Part shown: piece after piece, positions 55,968 to 64,000 of the stretch
How the letters are laid out: each line of letters opens with the position of its first letter
Position numbering within the stretch: position 1 is the first letter of the stretch
NCBI GenBank assembly: GCA_035544895.1
Contig: DASZZM010000093.1
Coordinates: forward strand, 48,191-112,190
Origin: JASLEW01 sp035544895
GTDB taxonomy: Bacteria > Acidobacteriota > Thermoanaerobaculia > Multivoradales > UBA5704
Length of the DNA: 64,000 bases
Direction of reading: 5' to 3'
Translations under genes and position numbers: made by a program
Notes under the pieces: generated by a model
Told to the model about the DNA's origin: nothing
The model's database searches: none
The model's input: only the letters and a program-made list of their open reading frames with translations

Positions 55968-55973
55968 TAGACT
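55968..55973 (+). promoter_or_regulatory. -10-like hexamer TAGACT before the pentein-like gene
   Basis: Ends 6 nt before ATG 55980, the same spacing as for yqgE and the R3H gene. Confidence 0.35.
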
Positions 55974-55979
55974 ACGCCG

Positions 55980-57998
55980 ATGTCAGTTGCGTTGACTCTC
56001 CTGCTGGTCGAGCTTTGCCTTGCCACCATCGCTGGGCCGCCTCAGAGCCTGAAGTTCGCGGCCGCCGCGGCTGCGGAGCGCGCGGGCGCGGCGGCGCGAG
56101 GAGAGGAGGGGGCGGCGTTGCTTGGTGTGCTGGCGCGGGCGGGGGCGGGCCCGGGAGTTGGCTTGGAAGCGATGGTGGCGGCGCGGCGGCTGCGGGAGCG
56201 GGTGCCGCCGGAGGAGCTGGAGGGTGAGCTGGAGCGGCATCCGGTGCCGGTGGCGGAGGCGCTGGTGGCGCTTGGGCGACTCCTCGACGATGCCAACCAA
56301 GAGGTCGGCAGCGAGATCGGGGCCTACCTTGCGGCGTGGGCGCGTGAGAGGGGGCGGAGGATGGGGCGGCGGGGAAGGTGGAGCGGGGAGGAGATCAAGG
56401 GGTTGGTGGGGCTGCAGCTGGTCGATGCGCGGCGGTTCGCGGCGGAGGCGGGGTTCCGCGGAAGGGTGCTGGGGATGCTGCCGAGTGAGCTGGATCGTGG
56501 GGCTCCGGCGAGGCTGCGCGACGAGGTGTTGTTGGAGCTCAACGCGGCGGAGGGATTCGATTTCGCGGCGTCGGAGGCGGTGGAGGGCGCTTGGGGGGCG
56601 GTGCCGCGCCGGGCGGCCGAGCGGCGGGAGGATTATGGCGGGGAGGGCCTGCGCTTCGAGGCGGATGGCGACGGCAGGCTGGTGGCCTCGGTGTATTCCT
56701 TTCCTTCGTCGTTCTTCGGAGACAAGGAGGTGGCGGCGCTGCTCGCCGAGGTGCGCCGGCTGTCGCCGGAGCGGACCCTGGTTGCCTTGACCGATCTGCC
56801 GCTGTCGCGCCGCCTTTCCGAGGCGGCGCGCGCGCTGCGCGTTTACCTGCTCGAGACCTATGGCCGTGCCTACTCGCCGTGGCCGCGCGACCCGTTCAGC
56901 CTGGTGCGCTCGGCGCGTGGCGGGGTCGTCGTGCTGTCGCGGCCCAACGCCCAGCGCGGACGCGAGGAGGATCTGCACCTCGGCGCCGAGCTGGTGCGCG
57001 GTCTGCCCGCCGACCTCGATCGCGCCTGGGGCGGCGCGCGCTGGACCGAGGCGCCGGTGCCGTTCCACAACGGCCAGGTCCTGCTGGGCCGCGAGGCGGC
57101 CTGGGTGAGCCTGCACTCCCTGGAGCCGCGCATCCTGGCGCTCCTTGGCCTCGCAAGAGTGCCGGTCGAGAGCTTCGACGGCAGCGCCGGGATCGGCCGC
57201 TATGTCGAGGCGGCGCAACGCGCCGCCGCGGAGCTCGCCCGGCTCTACGGCCGGCCGGTGCGTTTCGTTCACCCATTGCCGCCCTTGGCTCCATTACCGC
57301 CCTTGGCGCCACTACCGCCGCTGCCCCGGCCGACCGCCGCGGGGCAGGCGGCCGCGGCGCCCCCCGCGACGCTCGAGAACGAGCGCGGCGAAGACGCCGA
57401 GCTCATGCGGCGCATCGGCGGCGGCGCCGGCTACGACCTCGATTCGATCCTGACGCTGCTCCCCGGCGGCAGGGACGGAGCGCCGGCCGCCCTGGTGGCC
57501 AGCATCGAGGAGGGCCGAGCGCTGCTCTCGGCGCTGCCGGCGGGCGAGCTCGACGGGCTGCGTCGCGGCTACGATCTCGAGCCTGCCGGCGAGACGCTCG
57601 CCGCGGCGCTCGCCGCCGCGCAACGGCGTCCGCGGATCGACGCTCTCGCCGGTTTCCTCGACCTCGTGGCCGCGCACCTCGCCCACCAGGGTTTCCGGGT
57701 GAGCCGGCTGCCGCTCCTCGCCGTGCCGCTCGCACTGGTGCGCGGCCATGGCGAGGGAGTGCCCGTCGCGCCGGAACGCGTGTTCCTGCTGACTTGGAAC
57801 AACGTCGTCCTCGACCGCGTGCCGGCCGGCCTGCGCGCCGAAGGCTTTTCCGCGCAGCTTCCCAGCGGAGACGCCGCGGCGCGCCGCGCCTTCGCCGCGG
57901 CCGGCTGCCGGCTCGATCTGCTGCCTCCCCTGGTACGCAGCATCGTCGCCAACGGCGGCTACCGCTGCGCCTCCAACCACGTCCGCTCGTGGCGCTAG
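55980..57998 (+). CDS. large pentein (guanidino-group-modifying enzyme) superfamily-like protein
   Basis: 672 residues. Residues 1-200 are an Ala/Arg-rich helical region of unusual G-rich DNA. From about 230 the sequence has pentein features: YSPWPRDPFSLVRS (W-x-R-D), VVLSRPNAQRGREEDLH, VPFHNGQVLLG. Near the end come FLLTWNNVVLDRV and a GGYRCASNHVRSW segment with a Cys where agmatine and arginine deiminases hold the catalytic nucleophile. A Pro-Leu repeat (PPLAPLPPLAPLPPL) splits the domain. Deiminase, dihydrolase or amidinotransferase action on a guanidine is inferred from motifs only. The stop TAG is the first codon of family-1 copy E. Confidence 0.65.
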   Translation: MSVALTLLLVELCLATIAGPPQSLKFAAAAAAERAGAAARGEEGAALLGVLARAGAGPGVGLEAMVAARRLRERVPPEELEGELERHPVPVAEALVALGRLLDDANQEVGSEIGAYLAAWARERGRRMGRRGRWSGEEIKGLVGLQLVDARRFAAEAGFRGRVLGMLPSELDRGAPARLRDEVLLELNAAEGFDFAASEAVEGAWGAVPRRAAERREDYGGEGLRFEADGDGRLVASVYSFPSSFFGDKEVAALLAEVRRLSPERTLVALTDLPLSRRLSEAARALRVYLLETYGRAYSPWPRDPFSLVRSARGGVVVLSRPNAQRGREEDLHLGAELVRGLPADLDRAWGGARWTEAPVPFHNGQVLLGREAAWVSLHSLEPRILALLGLARVPVESFDGSAGIGRYVEAAQRAAAELARLYGRPVRFVHPLPPLAPLPPLAPLPPLPRPTAAGQAAAAPPATLENERGEDAELMRRIGGGAGYDLDSILTLLPGGRDGAPAALVASIEEGRALLSALPAGELDGLRRGYDLEPAGETLAAALAAAQRRPRIDALAGFLDLVAAHLAHQGFRVSRLPLLAVPLALVRGHGEGVPVAPERVFLLTWNNVVLDRVPAGLRAEGFSAQLPSGDAAARRAFAAAGCRLDLLPPLVRSIVANGGYRCASNHVRSWR

Positions 57999-58180
57999 AA
58001 CGAAACTCCTGTGCTCTGAGAGGGTGGGTGGGGGCGTCCCCTTCCCCCCCGGAGGGGAGGGAAGGGGATCGAGGGGTTGCGGGGGGCGATCCGATAGATC
58101 TGAGTCCACCATCGCCAGTTAGCGATCGCCGTTTCATCCCTTGGGGTCGGCACAGCCGGTGGCAGCTAAGAAGAAACTCG
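57996..58180 (+). repeat. family-1 dispersed element, copy E, with a second partial head
   Basis: Begins TAGAACGAAACTC at the stop codon of the pentein-like gene, carries the full core, and after CCGGTGGCAG is followed by GCTAAGAAGAAACTCG, a second copy of the head as in copy D. Confidence 0.88.
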
Positions 58181-58183
58181 TTG

Positions 58184-59044
58184 GTGAGCGAGAGGGCGAG
58201 GGCCGCGGGGTGTGCCCTCGCGGTGAGCGCGGTCCTGGCTCTTGCCTGTGCGCACGATCGGGGCGGGGCGCGGCCAGAGGCTTGGCGGGAGCCGGTGACC
58301 GGGATGGAGTTCGTCTTCATCCGTCCCGGAAGTTTCCGCATGGGGAGCGCGCCGGTCGAGGCGGGCCGGCAGGCCGACGAGACGCCGCACGACGTCGAGT
58401 TGACCCGCGGTTTCTACCTGGGAAAGTACGAGGTCACGCAGGCGCAGTGGGTCGCGGTGATGGTGCGCAACCCCAGCCATTTCGCCGCCTGCGGTCCACG
58501 CTGCCCGGTCGAGACCGTGAGCTATGAGGAGGTGCAGCGCTTCATCGGCCGGCTCGGCGAGCTGGCCGCGGGCAGCCGCTTCCGGCTGCCGAGCGAGGCG
58601 GAGTGGGAGTACGCCTGCCGGGCCGGAACGGCAACGCCATTTGCCACCGGCGGCAACCTGACCACCGCACAGGCCAACTACGACGGACGGTATCCGTTCG
58701 ACGGAGCAGCCAAGGGCTCCTACCGCGGCCAGCCGGTACCGGTGGGCAGCTATCCCCCCAATCCCTGGGGACTCCACGACATGCACGGCAACGTCTGGGA
58801 GTGGTGCGAAGACTATTACGGCGACTACCCATCGGCAGCGGTCAAGGACCCTGTCGTCCACCGCCGGTTGGCGCGGCAGGTCTGGGACGCGCGCGGCCCC
58901 TCCTGGGGGCTCAAACGCGTGATCCGCGGCGGCAGCTGGTACTTCGACGCCGCGAGCTGCCGCTGCGCCCTGCGCCACACCCACGAGCAACGCGACCGCG
59001 GCTTCAGCCTCGGCTTCCGCCTGGTGCGCGAGCCGCGCGAGTGA
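58184..59044 (+). CDS. FGE/SUMF1-domain lipoprotein
   Basis: 286 residues from GTG 58184 (TTG 58181 is possible). The lipoprotein signal ends at LALACAHD. Formylglycine-generating-type domain: MEFVFIRPGSFRMGS, YEVTQAQWVAVM, VETVSYEEVQRF, RLPSEAEWEYACRAGT, NVWEWCEDYYGDYP, RVIRGGSWYFDA and LGFRLVRE. The catalytic Cys pair of true FGE is not clear, so a non-catalytic or sulfatase-unrelated role is possible. The start lies on the edge of repeat E, whose duplicated head contributes the bases before and perhaps into the signal peptide. Confidence 0.88.
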   Translation: MSERARAAGCALAVSAVLALACAHDRGGARPEAWREPVTGMEFVFIRPGSFRMGSAPVEAGRQADETPHDVELTRGFYLGKYEVTQAQWVAVMVRNPSHFAACGPRCPVETVSYEEVQRFIGRLGELAAGSRFRLPSEAEWEYACRAGTATPFATGGNLTTAQANYDGRYPFDGAAKGSYRGQPVPVGSYPPNPWGLHDMHGNVWEWCEDYYGDYPSAAVKDPVVHRRLARQVWDARGPSWGLKRVIRGGSWYFDAASCRCALRHTHEQRDRGFSLGFRLVREPRE

Positions 59045-59055
59045 GGCGGCACCCC

Positions 59056-60624
59056 TCACCAGGGTCGAGAGATGACACAGGCGTTGATGCCGCCGATACC
59101 CATCGACAGCTTGCCGGCCGGGCCGGCGGGGGCGGCGCAGGCGGTATCGAAGACATAGAGGCCGTGCCGTTCGGCGATCGCGGGGTTGAGCTCGCCGCGG
59201 GCGAGCGGGGTGGGGAAGAGCACGCCGCGCTCATAGCCCAGGTACTGCGCGGTCAGCTCCCAGCCGCCGCCGGCCGCCATGCCGTGGCCGAAAGTCCCCT
59301 TGCGCGCCGTCACCATGACCGAGGCCGGGACCTGCGCGCGCAGGGTGGCAATCTCCCGGTCGTCGCCCGGCGTGGCCGTGGCGTGGAGGTCCCACGACAC
59401 GATGTCCTCTGGGCGCACGCCAGAGCTGCCGAGGGCCTGGCCGATGGCCGCGGCAGGGCCCTCTGTCGAAGGGGTGATGATGTGATCGGCGTCCGAGCTG
59501 ACCCCGACGGCCAGCGGCTCCATTCCCAGCGGGCGGAAGCCACGGGCGGTCATCCGCTCGAGGTCGCCGACGATCCAGAGCACCGAGCCGCCCGCGACAT
59601 GGGTGCCGCGCAGCCCGGCGAGCGGCTTGGAGACGCCGCCGCCGGCGGCGATCACCCGCGCGCTGTAGAAGGCCCCGACGGTCAGGGGGTGAGGGGGCGG
59701 GTCGGTGGCGCCGACTACCACCGCGCCCGCCTCGCCGCGCTGGATGGCATCGATTGCCAGCTTCAGGGCGACGCCGAAGGTGGAGCAAGCCGCCACCGGA
59801 GCGAAGGTCAGGCCGGTGATGCGGCCCAGCATCGAGATCTGCGACGCCGGCGTGTTGTGGATGTTCCACACCAGTTTGGCCGAAACCGACTGCCAGGGCG
59901 GCCGCGGCGCGCCCCAGCGCTTCTCCAGCTGGCTCAGGCGCCGCTGTTTCTCCTTGAGGAGGCTCATCTTGCCGCGCTCGACGTCGCCTTCGATCGACAT
60001 CGCCTCGATCTCGGCCAGCTCGCCCAGGTACGAGTCGAGCTCCGGCGACCCCGCTGCCCAATAGCGCCACCAGGCCGCCTCCGCGTCGGCGCGCTCTGCG
60101 CAGCCGGCCCTCTCGGGATCTGGCGGCGCGCCGGGCCGGTTCGGCTTCTCCGCTTCCGGCGCCGCCCGATAGCGCCGCAGCTCCGGGTTGCGCTCGCCCC
60201 AGAAGCGGTCCCAACGCCGCTGCGCCCGGTCGAGGGCCAGCGCGCTCTCGGCAATCGTCCCGATGCTGCCGATGCCGGTGCCGACGTAGACATGGGCGCC
60301 CAGCCCGAGCCGCGTCAGCTCCTGCTCGATCCCCGGGTTCTGGCCGAGGGCCTGGATGAAGGCGCCGATCGCATACAACGCCGGCAGGTCCATCTTGTCC
60401 ACGAGCTGGCGGAAGCGGCTGGGCGGGAAGCGCTCGGCGATCCAGTCGCGGTAGTCCGCGAAGTGGAACTCCGGCTCGCCGACCAGGAAATTGTCGCGGC
60501 CGAAGCCGTGGAAAGGAGTCAGCCAGCTCGAGGACCGCCGGAGGTTCTCCGCAAACGCCTCGACATTGGGTGAGCGAGGCGCGACGACCCCCCAACCGAA
60601 GACTCCGACTCGACGCGGCGTCAG
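59056..60624 (-). CDS. beta-ketoacyl-ACP synthase-like protein, probable CTG start
   Basis: The thiolase-fold homology begins at RVGVFGWGVVAPRSPNVEAF, upstream of the first ATG (60402). In that frame no ATG, GTG or TTG occurs between the TGA at 60658-60660 and 60402. CTG 60624 lies 7 nt after AGGAG and gives 522 residues. Active-site Cys in VAACSTFGVALKLAID, His in DLHATATPGDD and TFGHGMAAGGG. An insert of about 70 charged residues lies before MSLLKEKQRR. Standalone, with no carrier protein or reductase nearby; fatty acid, aryl-polyene or polyketide roles cannot be separated. Confidence 0.8.
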   Translation of the reverse strand: MTPRRVGVFGWGVVAPRSPNVEAFAENLRRSSSWLTPFHGFGRDNFLVGEPEFHFADYRDWIAERFPPSRFRQLVDKMDLPALYAIGAFIQALGQNPGIEQELTRLGLGAHVYVGTGIGSIGTIAESALALDRAQRRWDRFWGERNPELRRYRAAPEAEKPNRPGAPPDPERAGCAERADAEAAWWRYWAAGSPELDSYLGELAEIEAMSIEGDVERGKMSLLKEKQRRLSQLEKRWGAPRPPWQSVSAKLVWNIHNTPASQISMLGRITGLTFAPVAACSTFGVALKLAIDAIQRGEAGAVVVGATDPPPHPLTVGAFYSARVIAAGGGVSKPLAGLRGTHVAGGSVLWIVGDLERMTARGFRPLGMEPLAVGVSSDADHIITPSTEGPAAAIGQALGSSGVRPEDIVSWDLHATATPGDDREIATLRAQVPASVMVTARKGTFGHGMAAGGGWELTAQYLGYERGVLFPTPLARGELNPAIAERHGLYVFDTACAAPAGPAGKLSMGIGGINACVISRPW

Positions 60625-60769
60625 GACCTCTCTCCTTCTCCGAGGCCCTGAATCTTGTCACATGCTGCGCTCCCGCTTCGGCCTGCCGCGTCGCGGCCGG
60701 GCCGGAGCCGCGGTCCGGATCGACCGCTGCCGAGCCGAGGCGCTGAGTACTCAGTGGGGAGTATTTAAG

Positions 60770-61627
60770 TTAGTCGCCGATGTGGATGCCTCCGTTGGTG
60801 GTGCTGATCGAGAGCTTGCCGCCTCCGCCGTTGATGGTGCCGCTCAGATGGTGGCGCCCCGAGGTTCCGCCGGCGACCGCAAAGTCGCTGTGCACCGAAC
60901 CGTTGCTGGTGCTGGCGTCGAGCGTGGCGTGGACGTCGCGCGGCAGGCGCACCGAAACGCCGCCATTGGTCGTCTCGAGAGACAGGTCGCCGTCGACCCG
61001 GGTGAGCCGAGCGTCGATCCCGCCGTTGGTGGTCTCGGCCTTGACCGAGCCAGCGGCTTCCACGATCTTGATCGTACCGTTGGTCGTCCCGAGCCGCAGG
61101 CGGCCTTCCACGTGTTCGACTTGGATGCCGCCGTTGGTCGTGCCGAGATCGGCATTGCCGCTCGTGCCGGCGAGGCTCACTCGGCCGTTGACGCTCTGCA
61201 GGTGGGCCTCGACGCGGCGCGGCACCTGCAGGTGGTATTCGACCCCGGCGCTCTCCCCTGTGCGGCCGAGCCAGCCGAGGAATCCGTCCTCATGCCGCGG
61301 CAGCTTGGTGTCGATGCGTAGGTTGCCGCCGGCCTGGTCGATCTCGATCTTTACGCGGCTCATCAGCTGGCGCGCTTCCTCGTCGCTGCCGGCCTTGACC
61401 TTCTTGGTCGCCTGAACCCGCACCTCATCGCGGTCCCAGGCCTCGGCGATGACGGCCCCGTTGACGTTGTTCAGGGTAAGGGCGCCGCCGCCACGAAGCG
61501 GGAAGCTCTTGTCGAAGTTCTCGGTGAGCGTGACCGCGGCCAGTTGGCCGCCCGGGGGCGCGATGGCGGCAGCCACGAGAAGCGCCGGGATGGCCAGCCA
61601 CCAGACGGGGAGCCTTCGATGTCGCAT
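60770..61627 (-). CDS. DUF4097 exported beta-helix-like protein
   Basis: 285 residues with signal peptide (VWWLAIPALLVAAAIA). The mature part is a DUF4097 domain: ALTLNNVNGAVIAEAWDRDEV then repeats of TTNGGI/TTNGTI (LGTTNGGIQVEHVEG, LGTTNGTIKIVEAAG, ETTNGGIDARLTRVDG, ETTNGGVSVRLP, STTNGGIHIGD). Each repeat is a beta-strand pair of about 18-20 residues. Cell-surface or periplasmic; function unknown. Confidence 0.88.
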   Translation of the reverse strand: MRHRRLPVWWLAIPALLVAAAIAPPGGQLAAVTLTENFDKSFPLRGGGALTLNNVNGAVIAEAWDRDEVRVQATKKVKAGSDEEARQLMSRVKIEIDQAGGNLRIDTKLPRHEDGFLGWLGRTGESAGVEYHLQVPRRVEAHLQSVNGRVSLAGTSGNADLGTTNGGIQVEHVEGRLRLGTTNGTIKIVEAAGSVKAETTNGGIDARLTRVDGDLSLETTNGGVSVRLPRDVHATLDASTSNGSVHSDFAVAGGTSGRHHLSGTINGGGGKLSISTTNGGIHIGD

Positions 61628-61794
61628 CGTCTACCTCCTTTGCGCAGCGCATTGAGATAACGTGGGGCGCCACGAGCGGCGCGCTCGCTCGGCGCTCGCT
61701 CGGCGTTCGATCGGAGTCAGGGCGGCGCCTGGATCTCACTACGAGGCCCGCGAGGAGAAGGTTCCAGTCCCGGGTTTGGTTCTAGAATCGTCAA
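61628..61794. other. divergent promoter region, DUF4097 / R3H gene
   Basis: 167 bases with a small direct repeat (GCTCGGCGCTCGCTCGGCG around 61690) and TAGAAT at 61783-61788, which ends 6 nt before the R3H GTG and is a candidate -10. Confidence 0.45.
61783..61788 (+). promoter_or_regulatory. -10-like hexamer TAGAAT before the R3H ATPase gene
   Basis: 6 nt before GTG 61795; no Shine-Dalgarno sequence in between, so probably a leaderless mRNA. Confidence 0.4.
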
Positions 61795-63426
61795 GTGTCC
61801 GGACGACAGATCGCGGACGACTTGGAGCTCCTGCTGGGGGTGATGCCGCCCCACATCCGCAAGTCGATCGAGGGCCGGACGGACGCCGACAGCCTGATCG
61901 AGGTCGTCCTCGACCTCGGGCGCCTTCCCGAGGCGCGCTTTCCCGAGCGCGGCGAAGAGCTGGCGAGCGAGCCCGTGACCCGCCAGGACATCACCTACGT
62001 GGTGGACCGTGTCGGCCATTTCGGCGCCGACAACCGCGCCGGAATCGAGCGCACCCTGCACCGCATCTCGGCGCTCCGCAACCGCCGCGGCGAGGTCATC
62101 GGCCTGACTTGCAGAATCGGCCGCGCCGTCTACGGCACCGTCGACATCCTGCGCGACGTGATCGAGGCAGGCGATTCGATCCTCCTGCTCGGCCGGCCCG
62201 GCGTGGGCAAGACCACCTTGTTGCGCGAGGCGGCCCGCGTGCTCGCCGACGAGCTCGGCAAGCGGGTGATCGTGGTCGACACCTCGAACGAGATCGCCGG
62301 CGACGGCGACATCCCCCATCCCGGGATCGGCGGCGCACGCCGCATGCAGGTGCCGTCGCCCGACCATCAGCACGCGGTGATGATCGAAGCGGTGGAGAAC
62401 CACATGCCGCAGGTCATCGTCATCGACGAGATCGGCACCACGGCCGAGGCGATGGCGGCGCGCACGATCGCGGAGCGCGGGGTCCAGCTCGTCGCGACCG
62501 CGCACGGCAACAGCCTCGAGAACCTGCTGCAGAATCCGACCCTCTCCGACCTCGTGGGCGGCATCCACGCGGTCACTCTCTCCGATGAGGAGGCGCGGCG
62601 GCGCGGCACCCAGAAAACGGTGCTCGAGCGCAAGGCGCCGCCGACCTTCAGCGTGCTGATCGAGATCCAGGACCAGGACCGGCTGGCCGTCCACCACGAC
62701 GTCGCCGAGGTGGTCGACCGCTTCCTGCGCGACGTGCCGCCGCGGCCCGAGCTGCGCACGCGGACGGCTGGCGGCGAAGTGGAGATCCACCGCTCCGCTC
62801 CCGCGCGCCCGCGCAGCGGGGTCGCGGCGCCTGGCTTCGGCCCCTCTCCCGGCGCCGAGGTGACCGCGGCCTGGCCGGGCGGCGCCCTGCCGGCCCCCGC
62901 CGGAGGCCGCGGCGGCGCCTCGGACGGCGGCGCGGCCGAGCCTCCCGCACCCCTGCCGCGGGCGCGGCGCAAGACGGTGCGGATCTTTCCCTACGCGGTC
63001 TCCAAGAGCAAGCTCGACCGCGCGATCCGCAAATACCGCGCTCCGGCCTACTTGGTGGAGGATCTCGACGAGGCCGACATGGTGGTCACTCTCAAGGCTC
63101 AGGAGCGCCGCCAGCCGCGCCGGCTGCGCGACGCCCAGGCGCGCGGCGTGCCGGTGCACATCGTCAAGAGCAACACCATCGTGCAGATGGAGAACTTTCT
63201 GCGCGCGGTTTTCGAGCTAGGCGACCCGGCGGCGGGCGACGAAGCTGCCCTGCAGGAGGTCGAGGACGGCATCGACGAGGCTCTGGATCTCGGCCGTCCG
63301 GTCGAGCTGACGCCGCGCAGCAACTACGTGCGCCGCCTGCAACACCAGGTCGTCGAGCGCTACGGCCTCACCTCCGCCAGCAAGGGCGAAGGCATGTACC
63401 GCCGCGTGGTGATCTACCCGAGCTAG
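61795..63426 (+). CDS. Ycf45-like AAA ATPase with C-terminal R3H domain
   Basis: 543 residues from GTG 61795. A SpoIIIAA/secretion-ATPase-like core (1-290) has Walker A GRPGVGKTTLL near 132, VVDTSNEIAGDGDIPHPGIG, and Walker B QVIVIDEIGTTAEAMAARTI. A Pro/Ala-rich linker (about 320-390) leads to a nucleic-acid-binding module (RIFPYAVSKSKLDRAIRKY). A C-terminal R3H motif follows: LTPRSNYVRRLQHQVVERYG. The family is conserved in cyanobacteria, plastids and Firmicutes; single-stranded nucleic acid is the likely ligand but the role is unsettled. Confidence 0.9.
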   Translation: MSGRQIADDLELLLGVMPPHIRKSIEGRTDADSLIEVVLDLGRLPEARFPERGEELASEPVTRQDITYVVDRVGHFGADNRAGIERTLHRISALRNRRGEVIGLTCRIGRAVYGTVDILRDVIEAGDSILLLGRPGVGKTTLLREAARVLADELGKRVIVVDTSNEIAGDGDIPHPGIGGARRMQVPSPDHQHAVMIEAVENHMPQVIVIDEIGTTAEAMAARTIAERGVQLVATAHGNSLENLLQNPTLSDLVGGIHAVTLSDEEARRRGTQKTVLERKAPPTFSVLIEIQDQDRLAVHHDVAEVVDRFLRDVPPRPELRTRTAGGEVEIHRSAPARPRSGVAAPGFGPSPGAEVTAAWPGGALPAPAGGRGGASDGGAAEPPAPLPRARRKTVRIFPYAVSKSKLDRAIRKYRAPAYLVEDLDEADMVVTLKAQERRQPRRLRDAQARGVPVHIVKSNTIVQMENFLRAVFELGDPAAGDEAALQEVEDGIDEALDLGRPVELTPRSNYVRRLQHQVVERYGLTSASKGEGMYRRVVIYPS

Positions 63427-63604
63427 ACAGGGGCTACGGCGGCTCGGGGCCGGTGCACCTCGCGCTGGCGCTCGCGGCCAGCCGCCTGCCTGATCGTGAG
63501 GCCCTGGCGCGAACCGGCCCTGGGCGATCCCCTCATAACAGGTACTGTGGTATAATTGACACAGTCCGTACCGCGCTCTACCACGGAGCCCAGGAACTAC
63601 TGAG
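63427..63604. other. region upstream of the GIY-YIG gene
   Basis: 178 bases. An extended -10 site (TGG then TATAAT, 63548-63556) is the most consensus-like promoter in the window and is about 48 nt before ATG 63605. Confidence 0.5.
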
Positions 63605-63973
63605 ATGCCCATCGTCCGCACCTTTACCCGCGAGCAAATTCTCACCCTGCCACCGCGTCTCCCAGGAGTTTATATAATCTTTAACAGCATGCCACCACCC
63701 CAAGGCCTCGCTGGGTCTTTAAACCCGTCGCCATCCCCGAAATGGCTCTATGTGGGAAAGAGCGAGAATTACGTGCGCGATCGTCTGCTCGCCCATCACA
63801 GCGGGACCGGCGCTCCTCGGGTGGTGAGAGCGGTCACGGTATTTGATGGCGCTTTGGTCAAGGTAATTGATGGTCGATCGCCGCAGCGAGGTCTGGCGCG
63901 TGAGCCGCGAGCCTGCGGCGGAGGGACTCGCGGTAGCCGGCCGCGGGCGGATTGGCGAGGATCTCGTCGATAA
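63605..63973 (+). pseudogene. GIY-YIG nuclease-like gene, probably 3'-truncated
   Basis: The first 80 or so codons read as a GIY-YIG domain: LPGVYIIFNS then KWLYVGKSENYVRDRLLAHHSG. The DNA is clearly lower in GC than its surroundings (GTTTATATAATCTTTAACAG). After about 63855 the frame continues only as the antisense of the next minus-strand gene (DGRSPQRGLAREPRACGG), so the native C-terminus seems lost. Likely horizontally acquired and cut at the joint. Confidence 0.6.
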
Positions 63974-64000
63974 CAGGCAGGTAGTAGTGGAGTGAGCGGA
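63858..64000 (-). CDS. C-terminal 47 codons of an unidentified gene (continues beyond window)
   Basis: On the minus strand the last bases read RSLHYYLPVIDEILANPPAA then GYRESLRRRLAAHAPDLAAA and IDHQLP before TGA (63860-63858). Codon use (GC-rich third positions) fits a real gene better than the overlapping plus-strand frame. Family not recognised. Confidence 0.55.
   Translation of the reverse strand, partial: RSLHYYLPVIDEILANPPAAGYRESLRRRLAAHAPDLAAAIDHQLP

Overview
The window is very GC-rich (high 60s to about 70 % by eye), densely coded and Gram-negative in character. It carries MacB/ADOP-type permeases, lipoproteins, HslVU, TrmFO, a DUF4097 protein and two large ADOP permease loci. ADOP permeases with an upstream PadR regulator are a hallmark of Acidobacteriota, so an Acidobacteriota bacterium is the best guess. 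This is inference from gene families; no rRNA or tRNA was seen.

Layout. 1-4.4 kb: tail of a glycosyltransferase, a DUF547 protein and a radical SAM enzyme in one tight operon, then a secreted orphan and a DinB protein. 4.4-13.4 kb: housekeeping genes trmFO-xerC, hslV-hslU, an fn3 lipoprotein-dapF, a glycosyltransferase and tyrS. 13.4-25 kb: an accessory stretch with a frameshifted ADOP permease, RidA, a PQQ-type beta-propeller, an ApbE-like protein, a DUF222-HNH protein and a scrambled PadR/ADOP locus. 25.2-28.1 kb: a two-gene TIR / NB-ARC-TPR conflict system whose two proteins share an adaptor domain. 28.1-34 kb: a pair of ABC exporters and an orphan membrane protein. 34-39.1 kb (minus strand): an iron operon fur - FTR1/DUF2318 - permease - permease - ATPase/DtxR fusion. 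39.3-51.3 kb (minus strand): M13 peptidase, gltA, an HlyD-ATPase-permease-permease efflux operon, queD and acnA. 51.4-63.4 kb: yqgE, nudix, nth, an SDR, two small cytochromes c, a large pentein-like protein, an FGE-like lipoprotein, a ketosynthase, a DUF4097 protein and an R3H ATPase. The right end holds a truncated GIY-YIG gene and the tail of a minus-strand gene.

The most unusual signal is a set of short dispersed repeats that enter coding sequence without breaking frame. Family 1 (about 140-180 bp, five copies) begins exactly at the stop codon of the upstream gene in two copies and a few bases after it in a third, and one copy sits in frame inside the iron-uptake permease. Family 2 (about 37 bp) lies in frame in the M13 peptidase and just upstream of the nudix and glycosyltransferase genes. 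Family 3 (22-bp palindrome) lies in frame in the DUF547 protein, at the radical SAM C-terminus and as a 33-bp triplicate in an ABC exporter. A fourth, MITE-like element of about 140 bp has perfect 20-23 bp terminal inverted repeats and occurs twice. The behaviour recalls the in-frame palindromic elements of Rickettsia, but the sequences are different.

A second theme is promoter architecture: at least eight genes have a TAnnnT hexamer ending only 6-9 nt before the start codon, which predicts leaderless transcripts.
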